Positions 6,750 through 15,787 of a DNA stretch of 64,000 nt are shown in pieces. Under the pieces are notes generated by a model. That model searched no databases and was not told the DNA's origin. It saw only the letters and a list, made by a program, of their open reading frames with translations. A program made the translations under genes and the position numbers. Numbering within the stretch: position 1 is the stretch's first letter; each line of letters begins with the position of its first letter. The DNA comes from Verrucomicrobiaceae bacterium (GTDB lineage Bacteria > Verrucomicrobiota > Verrucomicrobiia > Verrucomicrobiales > Verrucomicrobiaceae), in contig JABTUN010000003.1 of assembly GCA_015075365.1 (NCBI GenBank), forward strand, positions 310,001-374,000, written 5' to 3'.

Positions 6750-8108
6750 TCACGCGGCGACGAGGTCGTAGCCGCGCCAGTCCTTGATCTTCACGTCCAC
6801 AAAGGAGCCGACGGGGAGCTTCTTGTTCACGAAGACGGTGGTGTCGATGTCCGGGGCGTCGATCTCGCTTCGAGCCACGCCGGGTTCCTCGACGAGCACG
6901 CGGAGCGTTTTGCCGACCTGGGAGCGGTTGTATTTCTCCACGCCGCGCTGGATGGCGCGCATGGCCTCGTTCCAGCGGGCCTTGCGGGTCATGTGGTGGA
7001 TCTGGTCCTCCATGCTGGCGGCGCGGGTGCCTTCCTCGCGGCTGTAATTGAACACACCGGCGCGTTCGAACCCGGCGTCTTCGATGAATTGAATCAGCTC
7101 ATTGAAATCAGCCTCGGTCTCGCCGGGGAATCCAACGATGAACGTGGTGCGGATGGCGATGCCGGGGATGCCGGCGCGGATGCGCTTCACGAGGTCGCGA
7201 ATGTAAGCGCCGTTCGTCTCGCGTTTCATCAGATCGAGCATGTGATCGCTGATGTGCTGCAGTGGCATGTCGATGTAGCGGGCCACTTTGGGGCTTTCGG
7301 CGATGGCCTGGATCAAATCATCGCTCCAGTGCGCGGGATGCGTGTAGAGCAGGCGGATCCAGAAATCGCCCTCGATCTTGTTCAGCTCGCGAATGAGGGT
7401 GGAAAGGGACTCGCCTTTGCTCGAATCGACGCCGCTGCGGGGCTTCGGGCGCTCGCCCTCCCATTTGTCCATGCCGAAGTAGGTGGTGTCCTGGGAGATG
7501 AGATTGATCTCCTTCACGCCGCTTTTCACGAGCTGGCGAGCCTCCTGCACGATGCTTTCCTGCGTGCGGCTGCGATGGCGGCCGCGGATGCGCGGGATGA
7601 TGCAGAAGGAGCAGGGATGATTGCAGCCCTCGGCGATCTTGATGTAGGCCATGTGCTGCGGCGTGAGGCGGAAGCGCGGCGTGTCGTAGTCCGGGATGTA
7701 TTTCGGCTGCTTGGTGACGAGGTTTTCCTGCTCGTGATCCTTCACGCCGACGAGGTTTTGGATGATCGGAGCCACCTGCGTGATCTGGTCGAGCCCGATG
7801 AAGGCATCCACGTCCGGCATGAGGGTGGGCAGTTCCTGCGAAAAACGCTGCGAGAGGCAGCCGGCGACGATGATCTTCTGCTTCGCCCGCTTTTTGGAGG
7901 TCGCGCGACCGTCCACGGCATCATGCACAGCCCCGATGGACTCCTTCTTGGCCATGTCGATGAAGGAGCAGGTGTTGACGATGAGCACGTCCGCAAGGTC
8001 CGGCTCGGGCGTCATGACCATGCCCGCCTGCTGGAGGTGGCCGATCATGATTTCCGAGTCGATGAGGTTCTTTGCGCAACCGAGAGAGACGAGGCCGACT
8101 TTGATCAT
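6750..8108 (-). CDS. rimO: Ribosomal protein S12 methylthiotransferase
   Basis: RimO is a radical-SAM enzyme that adds a methylthio group to the conserved aspartate of ribosomal protein S12. The 452-residue product has the N-terminal UPF0004 domain with the [4Fe-4S] cysteines C11, C47 and C84, then the radical-SAM triad C162-x3-C166-x2-C169 in GCNHPCSFCIIPRIRGRHRS. It ends with a TRAM-type RNA-binding domain. LGCAKNLIDSE at the N-terminus and YIDMPLQHISDHML mark RimO rather than MiaB. Start at 8108 gives the canonical MIKVGLVSLGCAKN. Confidence 0.97.
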   Translation of the reverse strand: MIKVGLVSLGCAKNLIDSEIMIGHLQQAGMVMTPEPDLADVLIVNTCSFIDMAKKESIGAVHDAVDGRATSKKRAKQKIIVAGCLSQRFSQELPTLMPDVDAFIGLDQITQVAPIIQNLVGVKDHEQENLVTKQPKYIPDYDTPRFRLTPQHMAYIKIAEGCNHPCSFCIIPRIRGRHRSRTQESIVQEARQLVKSGVKEINLISQDTTYFGMDKWEGERPKPRSGVDSSKGESLSTLIRELNKIEGDFWIRLLYTHPAHWSDDLIQAIAESPKVARYIDMPLQHISDHMLDLMKRETNGAYIRDLVKRIRAGIPGIAIRTTFIVGFPGETEADFNELIQFIEDAGFERAGVFNYSREEGTRAASMEDQIHHMTRKARWNEAMRAIQRGVEKYNRSQVGKTLRVLVEEPGVARSEIDAPDIDTTVFVNKKLPVGSFVDVKIKDWRGYDLVAA

Positions 8109-8226
8109 GGGGGGCGGAGATTAGCGCCTTTGGAAGCCCGCGAAAGAAGAAACTAGCCGCACAGCAGGCGGTGACGTGTCGTTTTGGCTCGAAATACCTC
8201 GCTGCACAGGGCCGTAGGTTTCACGC

Positions 8227-9654
8227 ATGTCATTCTTGATCGAAACGCCCTCCATCGTCCGCTGCAGCGGCCCGCTCCAGTCCCGCCGTGGCTTCATGCA
8301 GTTCGGCCTCGCCGGCATGGCCACGCTGAGCTGGCCCGGTCTGCTGAAACTGCGCGCGGAAAACGCGCTGAAGCCGAAAAGCGAGCGCAAGTCGATCATC
8401 ATGGTGTGGTTGCCCGGCGGCCAGTCACACATCGACACCTATGATCCGAAGCCGGACGCCAGCAGCGAGTATCGCGGCCCCTTCAAGACCATCAGCACAA
8501 AGGTCCCGGGCACGCATTTTACCGAGCTGCTGCCCATGAGCGCGAAAATCGCGGACAAGTTCACCGTGCTGCGCTCCATGCACCAGACCGCGGGCGGCCA
8601 CCCGGCGGGAACGATGCAGATGTTCTCCGGGGACAAGGACACGCGTGACAAGCCGAAGCCGCGCCTTCCGGACTGGATGTCCGTGGCGCACTACCTGCGC
8701 GCCAAGGAAGGCGGACGCTCCAATCCGCTGCCGAACTACATCGGCGTGCCCGCGGCCTCGCCGGAGTATTCGAGCCCCGCCTATCTGGGGGATGCCTACG
8801 CGCCCTTCGCGGTCAGTGACGACCCGAACCGCCCCACGTTCCAGGTGCCCAACATCGGTCTGGAGGATGAGTCGGAGACGCGCCGCCTCAGCGACCGCCT
8901 CGCACTGCGCCGCAGCCTGGACAAGCTGGAGCGCGCCTTTGACCGCGAGGGCGAACTCGGTGCCTTGGATGAATTCGAGGCCCAGGCGGCCACCCTGCTC
9001 ACGAATCCGAAGACGCGCGATGCTTTCGACCTCAGCAAGGAGGATCCGGCCACGCGCGACCGCTACGGCCGCAACCGCTGGGGCCAGCAACTCCTCCTCG
9101 CCCGCCGTCTCGTCGAGGCCGGCGTGGAAATCGTCACCAGCAGCCTCAGCGGGCCGTTGTGCGGCCGCGTGAACAACTGGGACGACCACGCGGTGAACCA
9201 GCACCAGTTCGAGGCGTTGCGCTTCCGCATGCCGACCTACGACCGCTGCGTCTCCGCGCTCATCGAGGACATTTATGCCCGCGGCCTCGACAAGAAGGTG
9301 CTTGTCGTCGTCACCGGCGAGTTTGGCCGCACGCCGAAGATCAGCTTCGACCGCAGCACCGGCGCGGGCGATGCCAGCGGCCCCACCGGCACGCTGCAAC
9401 CCGGGCGCGACCACTGGCCGCGCGCTTTCACCAACATCTGGGCTGGTGGCGGCATCCAGACCGGCGGTGTCATAGGCGCCAGTGACAAGCGCGGGGAGGA
9501 CGTGGTCGAGCGTCCGTGCAGTGCCAGCGACTTCCTGGCGACGATCTATCACCACCTGGGCATTGATTACGCGAAAGTGACCCTCAACGACCTCAACGGC
9601 CGCCCGGTTCACATCGTGGAAAACGGACGCGCTATTCCGGAGCTGATCGCCTGA
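8227..9654 (+). CDS. DUF1501 family protein, Tat-type signal
   Basis: A 475-residue member of the DUF1501 family, which has an alkaline-phosphatase/sulfatase-like fold and is abundant in Planctomycetes and Verrucomicrobia. The N-terminus has a twin-arginine-type motif (SRRGFMQFGLAGMATLSW, about residues 19-36), implying folded export. Typical family blocks are IIMVWLPGGQSHIDTYDPK, ADKFTVLRSMHQT, VVVTGEFGRTPKI and GRDHWPRAFTNIWAGGGI. Function is unproven; members usually sit beside DUF1549/DUF1553 cytochrome c genes, but here the downstream partner is a RidA gene only 2 bp away, suggesting translational coupling. Confidence 0.92.
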   Translation: MSFLIETPSIVRCSGPLQSRRGFMQFGLAGMATLSWPGLLKLRAENALKPKSERKSIIMVWLPGGQSHIDTYDPKPDASSEYRGPFKTISTKVPGTHFTELLPMSAKIADKFTVLRSMHQTAGGHPAGTMQMFSGDKDTRDKPKPRLPDWMSVAHYLRAKEGGRSNPLPNYIGVPAASPEYSSPAYLGDAYAPFAVSDDPNRPTFQVPNIGLEDESETRRLSDRLALRRSLDKLERAFDREGELGALDEFEAQAATLLTNPKTRDAFDLSKEDPATRDRYGRNRWGQQLLLARRLVEAGVEIVTSSLSGPLCGRVNNWDDHAVNQHQFEALRFRMPTYDRCVSALIEDIYARGLDKKVLVVVTGEFGRTPKISFDRSTGAGDASGPTGTLQPGRDHWPRAFTNIWAGGGIQTGGVIGASDKRGEDVVERPCSASDFLATIYHHLGIDYAKVTLNDLNGRPVHIVENGRAIPELIA

Positions 9655-9656
9655 CG

Positions 9657-10055
9657 ATGAACCACCCGCTCGTCTCCTATCCGCAGTTGCCTGACACACC
9701 CGTGTCTCATCTGCCCTTCAGCCCCTGCGTCGTCGTGGGTGACCTGATTTTCGTCTCCGGCCAGGCCTCGGTCGATCCGCAGGGCAACATTGTAAGCGAC
9801 ACCTTCGAGGGCGAGTTCCGCCGCAGCATCGAAAACGTGCGCAAGGTGCTCGAAGCCGCCGGCAGCGACCTCGCGCATGTCGTGCAAACGCGCAATTATG
9901 TGCGGGAAGCAGAGGATGTGCCGCTGTACAACAAGCTGTATCGCGAATACTTCCCCGCGCCCTGCCCCGCCCGCACCACCATCACGAACTGCCTCCCGCC
10001 CTCGCTGAAGTACGAGGTGGAGGTCGTCGCGGTGAAAAGTGGAACAGGTTTATAA
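9657..10055 (+). CDS. RidA/YjgF family enamine-imine deaminase
   Basis: A 132-residue product of the Rid family, which hydrolyses reactive enamine/imine intermediates from PLP enzymes. It contains the family blocks DLIFVSGQASVDPQGNIV, a central LEAAGSDLAHVVQTRNYV, and PCPARTTITNCLPPSLKYEVEVV with the conserved arginine near residue 107. It starts 2 bp after the DUF1501 stop. The last residues (VKSGTGL) and the TAA stop at 10053-10055 come from a palindromic element (10036-10201), so the native C-terminus appears to have been replaced by one or a few residues of repeat-derived sequence. Confidence 0.93.
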   Translation: MNHPLVSYPQLPDTPVSHLPFSPCVVVGDLIFVSGQASVDPQGNIVSDTFEGEFRRSIENVRKVLEAAGSDLAHVVQTRNYVREAEDVPLYNKLYREYFPAPCPARTTITNCLPPSLKYEVEVVAVKSGTGL

Positions 10056-10201
10056 CCTGTTCATGCCGGTGCCCCGGTTCACGAGCTTATCTCTTATCTC
10101 ACTTGGTCTTGATCTTCTCGACGAGCATCCGCCTCTCGTCATCGTTCCTGGCTTGTTGCTCATCCGCTCCGCCGGAACAGGTTGCAAACCTGTTCCACTT
10201 T
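10036..10201. repeat. REPIN-like element, GTGG family (166 bp)
   Basis: The left end AAAGTGGAACAGGTT (10036-10050) is the exact inverse of the right end AACCTGTTCCACTTT (10187-10201). Each end forms its own hairpin: 10042-10062 with a 3-base loop and 10174-10196 with loop GCA. The layout, two inverted hairpins each next to a GTGG tetranucleotide, is that of a REPIN (paired REP sequences). It overlaps the ridA stop codon and fills most of the ridA-ruvB gap. A second member lies at 53482-53546. Confidence 0.75.
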
Positions 10202-10218
10202 GGCTTTAGCTGCCGCCA

Positions 10219-11223
10219 GTGAATCCCGCGCTCAACGAACCCGACTCATCCTTCGACCTGGCCCTCCGTCCGGCGGATTTCTCGGAGTTTCACGGCCAGA
10301 CGAAGGTCAAGGAGCAGCTCCTCGTCATGGTGGAGGCTGCCCGGCTGCGTGGCGAGTCCCTGGACCATGTCCTGCTCTGCGGCCCGCCCGGATTGGGAAA
10401 AACCACCCTCGCCAACCTCATCGCCAGCGCTGTCGGCTCGAAGCTGCACACCACCAGCGGCCCGCAGATCGAGCGCGCGGGGGATCTGGCCGGCATCCTC
10501 ACCAATCTGCAGGAGCGGGACATCCTGTTCATCGACGAGATCCACCGCCTGCACCCCAGCGTGGAGGAGTACCTGTATCCCGCCATCGAGGACTTCCGGC
10601 TGGACATCATCATCGACCAGGGGCCGAAGGCGCGCACCATCCGCCTCGACCTGCCGCCTTTCACCCTCGTAGGCGCCACCACGCGCGCCGGAAAGCTTAC
10701 CGCGCCCATGCGCAGCCGCTTCGGCATCCCGAACCGGCTCGATTACTACACCACGGAGGAGTTGGAGCACATCCTCATGCGCTCCGCGCGCCTGCTCGCC
10801 GTGCCGATGGAGGCGGAGGGCGCGCACGAGATCGCCCGCCGCTCCCGCGGCACCCCGCGCATCGCCAACCACCTGCTGCGCTGGGCGCGCGACTACGCGC
10901 TGGTGAAGGCGCAGAACGTCATCACCGGCGCTGTGGCCCATGCCGCGCTCAGCATGCGTGATATTGACGAGAGCGGCCTCGACGAGATGGACACCCGCAT
11001 CCTGGAGGCCGTCATCGGCAAGTTTGACGGCGGCCCCGTCGGCATGGGCAGCGTGGCCGTGGCCGTGGGGGAGGACGCCAGCACCCTGGAGGACGTCCAC
11101 GAGCCCTATCTCGTCATGCAGGGCTACCTGAAGCGCACGCCGCGCGGCCGCGTGGCCATGCCCGCCGCCTACAAAAAGCTGGGCATGATCCCCCCGGTCA
11201 AGGCTCAGGCGGAGCTGTTCTGA
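10219..11223 (+). CDS. ruvB: Holliday junction branch migration ATPase RuvB
   Basis: RuvB is the hexameric motor that, with RuvA, drives branch migration of Holliday junctions during recombination repair. The 334-residue product starts at GTG 10219. It has Walker A GPPGLGKT (residues 55-62), Walker B LFIDEIH (about 104-110), the sensor segment VGATTRAGKLTAPMRSRFGI containing the arginine finger, and the winged-helix C-terminus ending GYLKRTPRGRVAMPAAYKKLG. ruvA and ruvC are not adjacent. Confidence 0.97.
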   Translation: MNPALNEPDSSFDLALRPADFSEFHGQTKVKEQLLVMVEAARLRGESLDHVLLCGPPGLGKTTLANLIASAVGSKLHTTSGPQIERAGDLAGILTNLQERDILFIDEIHRLHPSVEEYLYPAIEDFRLDIIIDQGPKARTIRLDLPPFTLVGATTRAGKLTAPMRSRFGIPNRLDYYTTEELEHILMRSARLLAVPMEAEGAHEIARRSRGTPRIANHLLRWARDYALVKAQNVITGAVAHAALSMRDIDESGLDEMDTRILEAVIGKFDGGPVGMGSVAVAVGEDASTLEDVHEPYLVMQGYLKRTPRGRVAMPAAYKKLGMIPPVKAQAELF

Positions 11224-11404
11224 CGCTCCTCCGGGAAGCGGGAGAGGACGTGCGTCTGGCAGAGTGACGTGGGTTTCGACAGGCGATCCGCCGCTTTCCA
11301 CTGTGCCGCCCTGCGGGCTTTTTCGTGGCGGCGGCCGCCAATCCGCGTGTATTGGCCTGAACGTATCTCCCTGCGCCGCACTCTGAACCCGCACCGTCTT
11401 TCTC

Positions 11405-12262
11405 ATGCCTGCCTCCCCGCTCCACGATCGCGAATCCGACAAGAAAACCATGCTCTGCGGCGCACCGGTGGCGCCGGCCAGCCCTGCGGAGGTGCGGGAG
11501 GACAGGCAATTCCGCCGCCAGATGGTGGACCGGGAGCTGCTGCACGGCCCGAACACACGCCGGCGTGAATTTTCCCTGCTCATGGGCGTGGTGTGGGATT
11601 TCCTCAAGGGCTTCCGCCAGCTTCATTTCGTGGGGCCCTGCGTCACGGTTTTTGGCTCCGCCCGCTTCGCGGAGGATCATCCCTACTACCGCCTGGCGCG
11701 GGACATGGGCGCGGAGCTGGCGCGCATGGGGTTCACCGTCATGACCGGCGGCGGCCCCGGCATCATGGAGGCGGCCAACCGCGGTGCCAAGGACGTGGGC
11801 GGTCGCAGCGTGGGCTGCAACATCCACCTGCCTTTTGAGCAGAGCCACAATCCCTACCTCGACCGCTGGGTGACGATGGAGCACTTCTTTGTGCGCAAGA
11901 CCCTGCTCATCAAATACAGCTACGGCTTTGTCATCATGCCCGGTGGCTTTGGCACCATGGACGAGATGTTTGAGGCGCTCACGCTCATCCAGACCGGCAA
12001 GATCAAGAACTTCCCCATCGTGGTGATGGGCAGCGAGTTCTGGGAGGAGATGCGCCGCTTCATCGACGCCATGGTCCGGCGCGGCACCATCAGCCCTGAG
12101 GACATTGACCTCATCAAGTGGACCGACTCCGTGGAGGAGGCCGTGGCGCACCTGCAGGAGAAGGCGGTGCGGCAGTTCGGCCTCCAGGTAGCCTACGGCG
12201 TGCCGCACGGCTCCCGCATCCTTGGTGAAAAAGACCTCGCTGCCGCGGAGCGCGGGCTCTAG
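11405..12262 (+). CDS. LOG-family (TIGR00730) Rossmann-fold protein
   Basis: A 285-residue protein of the LOG/lysine-decarboxylase-like superfamily, whose characterised members are cytokinin riboside 5'-monophosphate phosphoribohydrolases or nucleotide 5'-monophosphate nucleosidases. It carries both signature motifs: GGGPGIMEAANRG (about residue 116) and PGGFGTMDEMFEAL (about 179). A roughly 50-residue N-terminal extension precedes the core; the in-frame ATG at 11450 is an alternative start. Cytosolic. The substrate cannot be told from sequence. Confidence 0.9.
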   Translation: MPASPLHDRESDKKTMLCGAPVAPASPAEVREDRQFRRQMVDRELLHGPNTRRREFSLLMGVVWDFLKGFRQLHFVGPCVTVFGSARFAEDHPYYRLARDMGAELARMGFTVMTGGGPGIMEAANRGAKDVGGRSVGCNIHLPFEQSHNPYLDRWVTMEHFFVRKTLLIKYSYGFVIMPGGFGTMDEMFEALTLIQTGKIKNFPIVVMGSEFWEEMRRFIDAMVRRGTISPEDIDLIKWTDSVEEAVAHLQEKAVRQFGLQVAYGVPHGSRILGEKDLAAAERGL

Positions 12263-12285
12263 CCTTCTCCCGCACGTTCCCCGGC

Positions 12286-13224
12286 ATGTCCGACCACGTC
12301 ATCACCCTTTCGAACGGCTTCAGGCTCGGCTACGCCGAGTATGGCGATCCGCGGGGCGAGGTGGGCTTCTACTTTCATGGATGGCCCTCCTCGCGCGTGC
12401 AGGGCAGTCTGTTTGACGGCATCGCCAGGAAGCACGGACTGCGTCTCATCTGCCCGGACCGGCCCGGCATCGGCCTTTCGGATCCGCAGCCCGGCCGCAG
12501 GCTCGCTGATTGGCAGCAAACGCTCACGGAGCTCGCTGCGCACATCGGCGCGGACAACTGGCACGTCATCGCCTGGTCCGGCGGCGGGCCCTATGTGCTC
12601 GCATGCGCGTTGCTGATGCCGAAGCGCCTTCTCTCCGCCACCATCATCTGCGGCGCGCCGCCGCTGACGTTTTTGGGGCACCGGGAGATGTTCTGGATCT
12701 ACCGCCTGCTCATCCAGATGCGGAAATACCTTCCCAGCGTGCTCGGTGGCATCTTGAAGCTCGGTGCGCTCATCGCGCGGCTGCGGCCCGGCAGCGTGGT
12801 GCATCGCCTGCTGCTGCGCATGCTCGGCGCGGAGGACCGGCGCGTGTTGAGTGATCCGGAGGTCTTCCGCGTCGTCTGCCAGGCCACGCTCGGCGCGCTT
12901 GAGCGTCCTGCCGCCCATGTCATCGCTGATGCGGACATCTATCTGAATGAATGGGGCTTTGAGGTGAGCCGCATCACCTTTCCCATCCACTTCTGGCATG
13001 GAAAGCAGGACCGCAACATCGCCTGGACCTACACGGAGCGCCTCGCCTCCCTCCTGCCGCGCTCCACGGTCCACTGGTCGGAGATCGACGGCCACTACTC
13101 CATGCCCGTGACACACGCGGAGCAGATCATCACCACCGCCATGCAAAAACGCCATTACGAGCCTCCCGCCGAGGGCGGCCTCATGACACGCCTGCTGCGC
13201 GGGCTGGAGGAGGGGAAGGCATAG
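12286..13224 (+). CDS. Alpha/beta hydrolase
   Basis: A 312-residue alpha/beta-hydrolase-fold protein. It shows the oxyanion-hole region FYFHGWPSSR, an early CPDRPGIGLSD block and the nucleophile elbow AWSGGGPYV (Ser near residue 97). A late FWHGKQDRNI carries the likely acid, and a C-terminal DGHYSMP the histidine. The WSGGGP elbow and the cap domain between residues 120 and 220 resemble general esterase/haloperoxidase-like members. The gene begins 23 bp after the LOG-family gene on the same strand, so the two may share a transcript. The substrate is unknown. Confidence 0.9.
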   Translation: MSDHVITLSNGFRLGYAEYGDPRGEVGFYFHGWPSSRVQGSLFDGIARKHGLRLICPDRPGIGLSDPQPGRRLADWQQTLTELAAHIGADNWHVIAWSGGGPYVLACALLMPKRLLSATIICGAPPLTFLGHREMFWIYRLLIQMRKYLPSVLGGILKLGALIARLRPGSVVHRLLLRMLGAEDRRVLSDPEVFRVVCQATLGALERPAAHVIADADIYLNEWGFEVSRITFPIHFWHGKQDRNIAWTYTERLASLLPRSTVHWSEIDGHYSMPVTHAEQIITTAMQKRHYEPPAEGGLMTRLLRGLEEGKA

Positions 13225-13387
13225 GATGCGCATGGCGGAAGGCAGCCTGTCTCGTGCAGCAATCCTTTCATCTCAGGATGTCCACTCCAGGTGTCATTGG
13301 CGAAACGCGGCGCGCATGACTCCGCTGCCGCGTCCGGGGTTGCCATTGACGCGTGCCGTCTCTGCCTGTTACTGCTAGCTCCCTCTC

Positions 13388-15280
13388 ATGTGCGGTTTCC
13401 TCGGATGGTTTCGCTCCAGCATCCACACGCCCTGGCGTGAGGAGGAGCGCGCCCTCCAGGCACGCGCGCTGGCTGCCATCACGCATCGCGGGCCGGATGA
13501 TGGCGCGGAGGCGCTGACGGAGCAGGGCTGGATGGGATTCCGCCGCCTTTCCATCCTCGATCTCAGCGACCACGCGCGCCAGCCGATGCGTTTTGAGGGC
13601 GCACGCTTCACGCTGACCTTCAATGGTGAAATCTACAACTACCGCGAGCTGCGCGGCACGCTGGGCGATGTCGAACTCGACTCCACCGGTGACACCGCCG
13701 TGCTCGGCGCGCTCATCGCGCGGGATGGCATCGAGCACACGCTGCGCCACCTGCGCGGCATGTTCGCGCTGGCCTGGTGGGACGCGCAGATGCACACCCT
13801 CGTGCTCGCGCGCGATGCTTTCGGCATCAAACCGCTCTATTACCGCCTGCGGTCCGATGGCGCGCTGCTTTATGGCTCCGAACTGCGCGCCGTGGCAATG
13901 CTGGATGGCTCCGCGCGCGTCTCCCGGCCCGCGCTTGCCCAGTTTCTCCGCTGGGGAGCCGTGCAGTCCCCGGAGACAATGCTGGAAGGTGTGCAGTGCC
14001 TGCCGCCGGGGCACTTCCTCGTGTGGAAGGACGGTCACATGCATCTCAAGCGCTGGTTTGAGCCTCACTGGCCCGGAAAAGCCGCGTGGGTCACGGATCC
14101 GGCCGAACAGCGCCGCCGCGTGCGCGAAGGCGTGCAGGCCAGCGTGACCGCGCATCTCGTGGCGGATGTGCCGGTGGGCGTCTTTCTCAGCGGCGGGCTC
14201 GATTCCACCCTCATGGCCGCCTGCATGCGCGCGGCGGGCCAGCAGCGCGTGAAGGCCTTTTCCATCGGCTACGAGGAAAACGCCGGCGTGCCGGATGAAA
14301 CCGATGCCGCGGAGCGCACCGCGCAATTCCTCGGCTGCGACTTCATCCGCGAGCGCGTCTCCGCCGCGTCGCTGGAGGCGCGGCTCGACCGCTATTTCGA
14401 TGACATGGACCAGCCCACGGGCGATGCGCTGAACACCTGGCTCGTGTCGCAAGTCGCCGCGCGCGAGGTGAAGGTGGCGCTCAGCGGCCTGGGCGCGGAC
14501 GAATGGTGGGCGGGTTACAATTATCACCGTCTTGTCGCTCTCGCCGCGAAATCGCCGCTGCAGAGCGCGGGTGGCCTCGCGCGGGCATTGGATGCGGTGC
14601 TGCCGCAGGCGCTGCGCGGGCATCGCGCTTGGAAGGCGGCCTTTTATGCGCTCGGCGGGGCAGGGGACCATGTCGCCGCCTGGCATGCGCACGCGCGCAC
14701 GATCATCCCGCCTGCGGAGGTGGCACGGCTCCTGCATTCTCCGGCGGAAATGTCCTCCTCGCCCGCGCTGGCGGTGCATGCGCCCGATTCCTGGCTGCAT
14801 GAGCTGCTGCTACATGAAACCCACACCTACCTGGCCAACACGCTGCTGCGTGATAACGATGTGACCAGCATGGCCCACTCCCTGGAGTTGCGCGTGCCGC
14901 TGGTGGACCGCGAGGTCTTCGATCTCGCCGGGAAGATCCCTCCCGAGGCCAAACTCACGTCCCTCGGTGGCAAACGCATCCTGCGCGAGGCCTTCCGCGA
15001 GCTGCTGCCGCCCTGGATCTACGAGGACCGGCGCAAGAAGACCTTCACGCTGCCGCTGATGAAGTGGATGCGCATGCCGCAGTGGCAGGCGCGCATCCGT
15101 GACACGCTCTCGTCACAGCGCTGCCGCCAGCGCGGCCTCGTCGATGCGCGGGCGACCTCCGCCGCCTGCGACGCCTATTTCAACAGCACGCTCGACTCGA
15201 AGGCCGCGTGGCCGCTGAGCCAGCGCGTGTGGATGCTGTATGTACTGGAGGAATGGGCGCGGCGTCACATGCCGTCCTGA
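13388..15280 (+). CDS. asnB: Asparagine synthase (glutamine-hydrolysing)
   Basis: A 630-residue class II glutamine amidotransferase plus ATP-pyrophosphatase. Cys2 of MCGFLGW is the glutaminase nucleophile, followed by THRGPDD and FNGEIYNYREL. The synthetase half has the PP-loop SGGLDST (about residues 267-273), then SIGYEENAGVPDET and a C-terminal LRDNDVTSMAHSLELRVPL. Such proteins make asparagine or, in glycan clusters, amidate sugars or peptides; here there is no cluster, although a GT4 gene lies 6 kb downstream. No Shine-Dalgarno at the start. A perfect palindrome follows the stop. Confidence 0.93.
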   Translation: MCGFLGWFRSSIHTPWREEERALQARALAAITHRGPDDGAEALTEQGWMGFRRLSILDLSDHARQPMRFEGARFTLTFNGEIYNYRELRGTLGDVELDSTGDTAVLGALIARDGIEHTLRHLRGMFALAWWDAQMHTLVLARDAFGIKPLYYRLRSDGALLYGSELRAVAMLDGSARVSRPALAQFLRWGAVQSPETMLEGVQCLPPGHFLVWKDGHMHLKRWFEPHWPGKAAWVTDPAEQRRRVREGVQASVTAHLVADVPVGVFLSGGLDSTLMAACMRAAGQQRVKAFSIGYEENAGVPDETDAAERTAQFLGCDFIRERVSAASLEARLDRYFDDMDQPTGDALNTWLVSQVAAREVKVALSGLGADEWWAGYNYHRLVALAAKSPLQSAGGLARALDAVLPQALRGHRAWKAAFYALGGAGDHVAAWHAHARTIIPPAEVARLLHSPAEMSSSPALAVHAPDSWLHELLLHETHTYLANTLLRDNDVTSMAHSLELRVPLVDREVFDLAGKIPPEAKLTSLGGKRILREAFRELLPPWIYEDRRKKTFTLPLMKWMRMPQWQARIRDTLSSQRCRQRGLVDARATSAACDAYFNSTLDSKAAWPLSQRVWMLYVLEEWARRHMPS

Positions 15281-15285
15281 GTCGC

Positions 15286-15305
15286 GCCCCCGAATATTCG
15301 GGGGC
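15286..15305. repeat. Perfect palindrome after asnB
   Basis: GCCCCCGAATATTCGGGGGC is a perfect 20-bp inverted repeat starting 6 bp after the asnB stop. It could be a transcription end hairpin, but it lacks a T-tract; an interspersed repeat is the alternative. Confidence 0.5.
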
Positions 15306-15312
15306 TTGCAGA

Positions 15313-15652
15313 ATGCCGCTAAAGCCCTCGTTTGAGCCCCTGCGCATCACTCTTTTCTTGTTGGCCTTCGCCTGGTCCGTCGCTGCTGTCGAACCCCATT
15401 TCGCCGGCACCTTGGGCAATTTGGATGACTTGCAGGCCGTCTTCGCGGGAAAGACATTCTCCGGCATCGGCCTGGTGCATGATGATGAAGGCACGCTTTG
15501 GGAGCATGAGGCTCCTCGCAGCTGAATCGTTACGCGCTCGATGGTCGCTGGCTTTGAGATTCCCAAACGCGGGTCAGGTGGTGAAGATCCGCTTCATCGC
15601 CCTCAATGAAGGCGGCGACGCCAGCCCGGAGGTGACGTTCACGGTCATGTAG
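15313..15652 (+). pseudogene. Decayed secreted-protein gene
   Basis: The ATG at 15313 opens a frame with a signal-like N-terminus (ITLFLLAFAWSVAAVEPHF) and FAGTLGNLDDLQAVFAGKTFSGIGL across two phrases, stopping at 15525. Just before that stop, sense continues in another frame (QLNRYALDGRW). It then shifts again to LRFPNAGQVVKIRFIALNEGG, ending in TFTVM at 15652. At least two frameshifts are needed to join the pieces, so the gene is probably dead. The original family is not recognised. Sequencing error is an alternative for a single shift but less likely for two. Confidence 0.45.
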
Positions 15653-15787
15653 CAAGCGGAGGGCGGGATTGCATTCCCCGCCGACTTGCAGGCGGCTGCG
15701 GAGAATTTGACTCGACCCGGGTGTCTCGTGCGGTGTTGGCAGTACTTTTTGGTGGGCAGGTGGGATGATTTCTGATTAGCATTTCCC

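Noticed and set aside
6993..8156. 387-residue plus-strand frame
   Set aside because: Antisense shadow of rimO.
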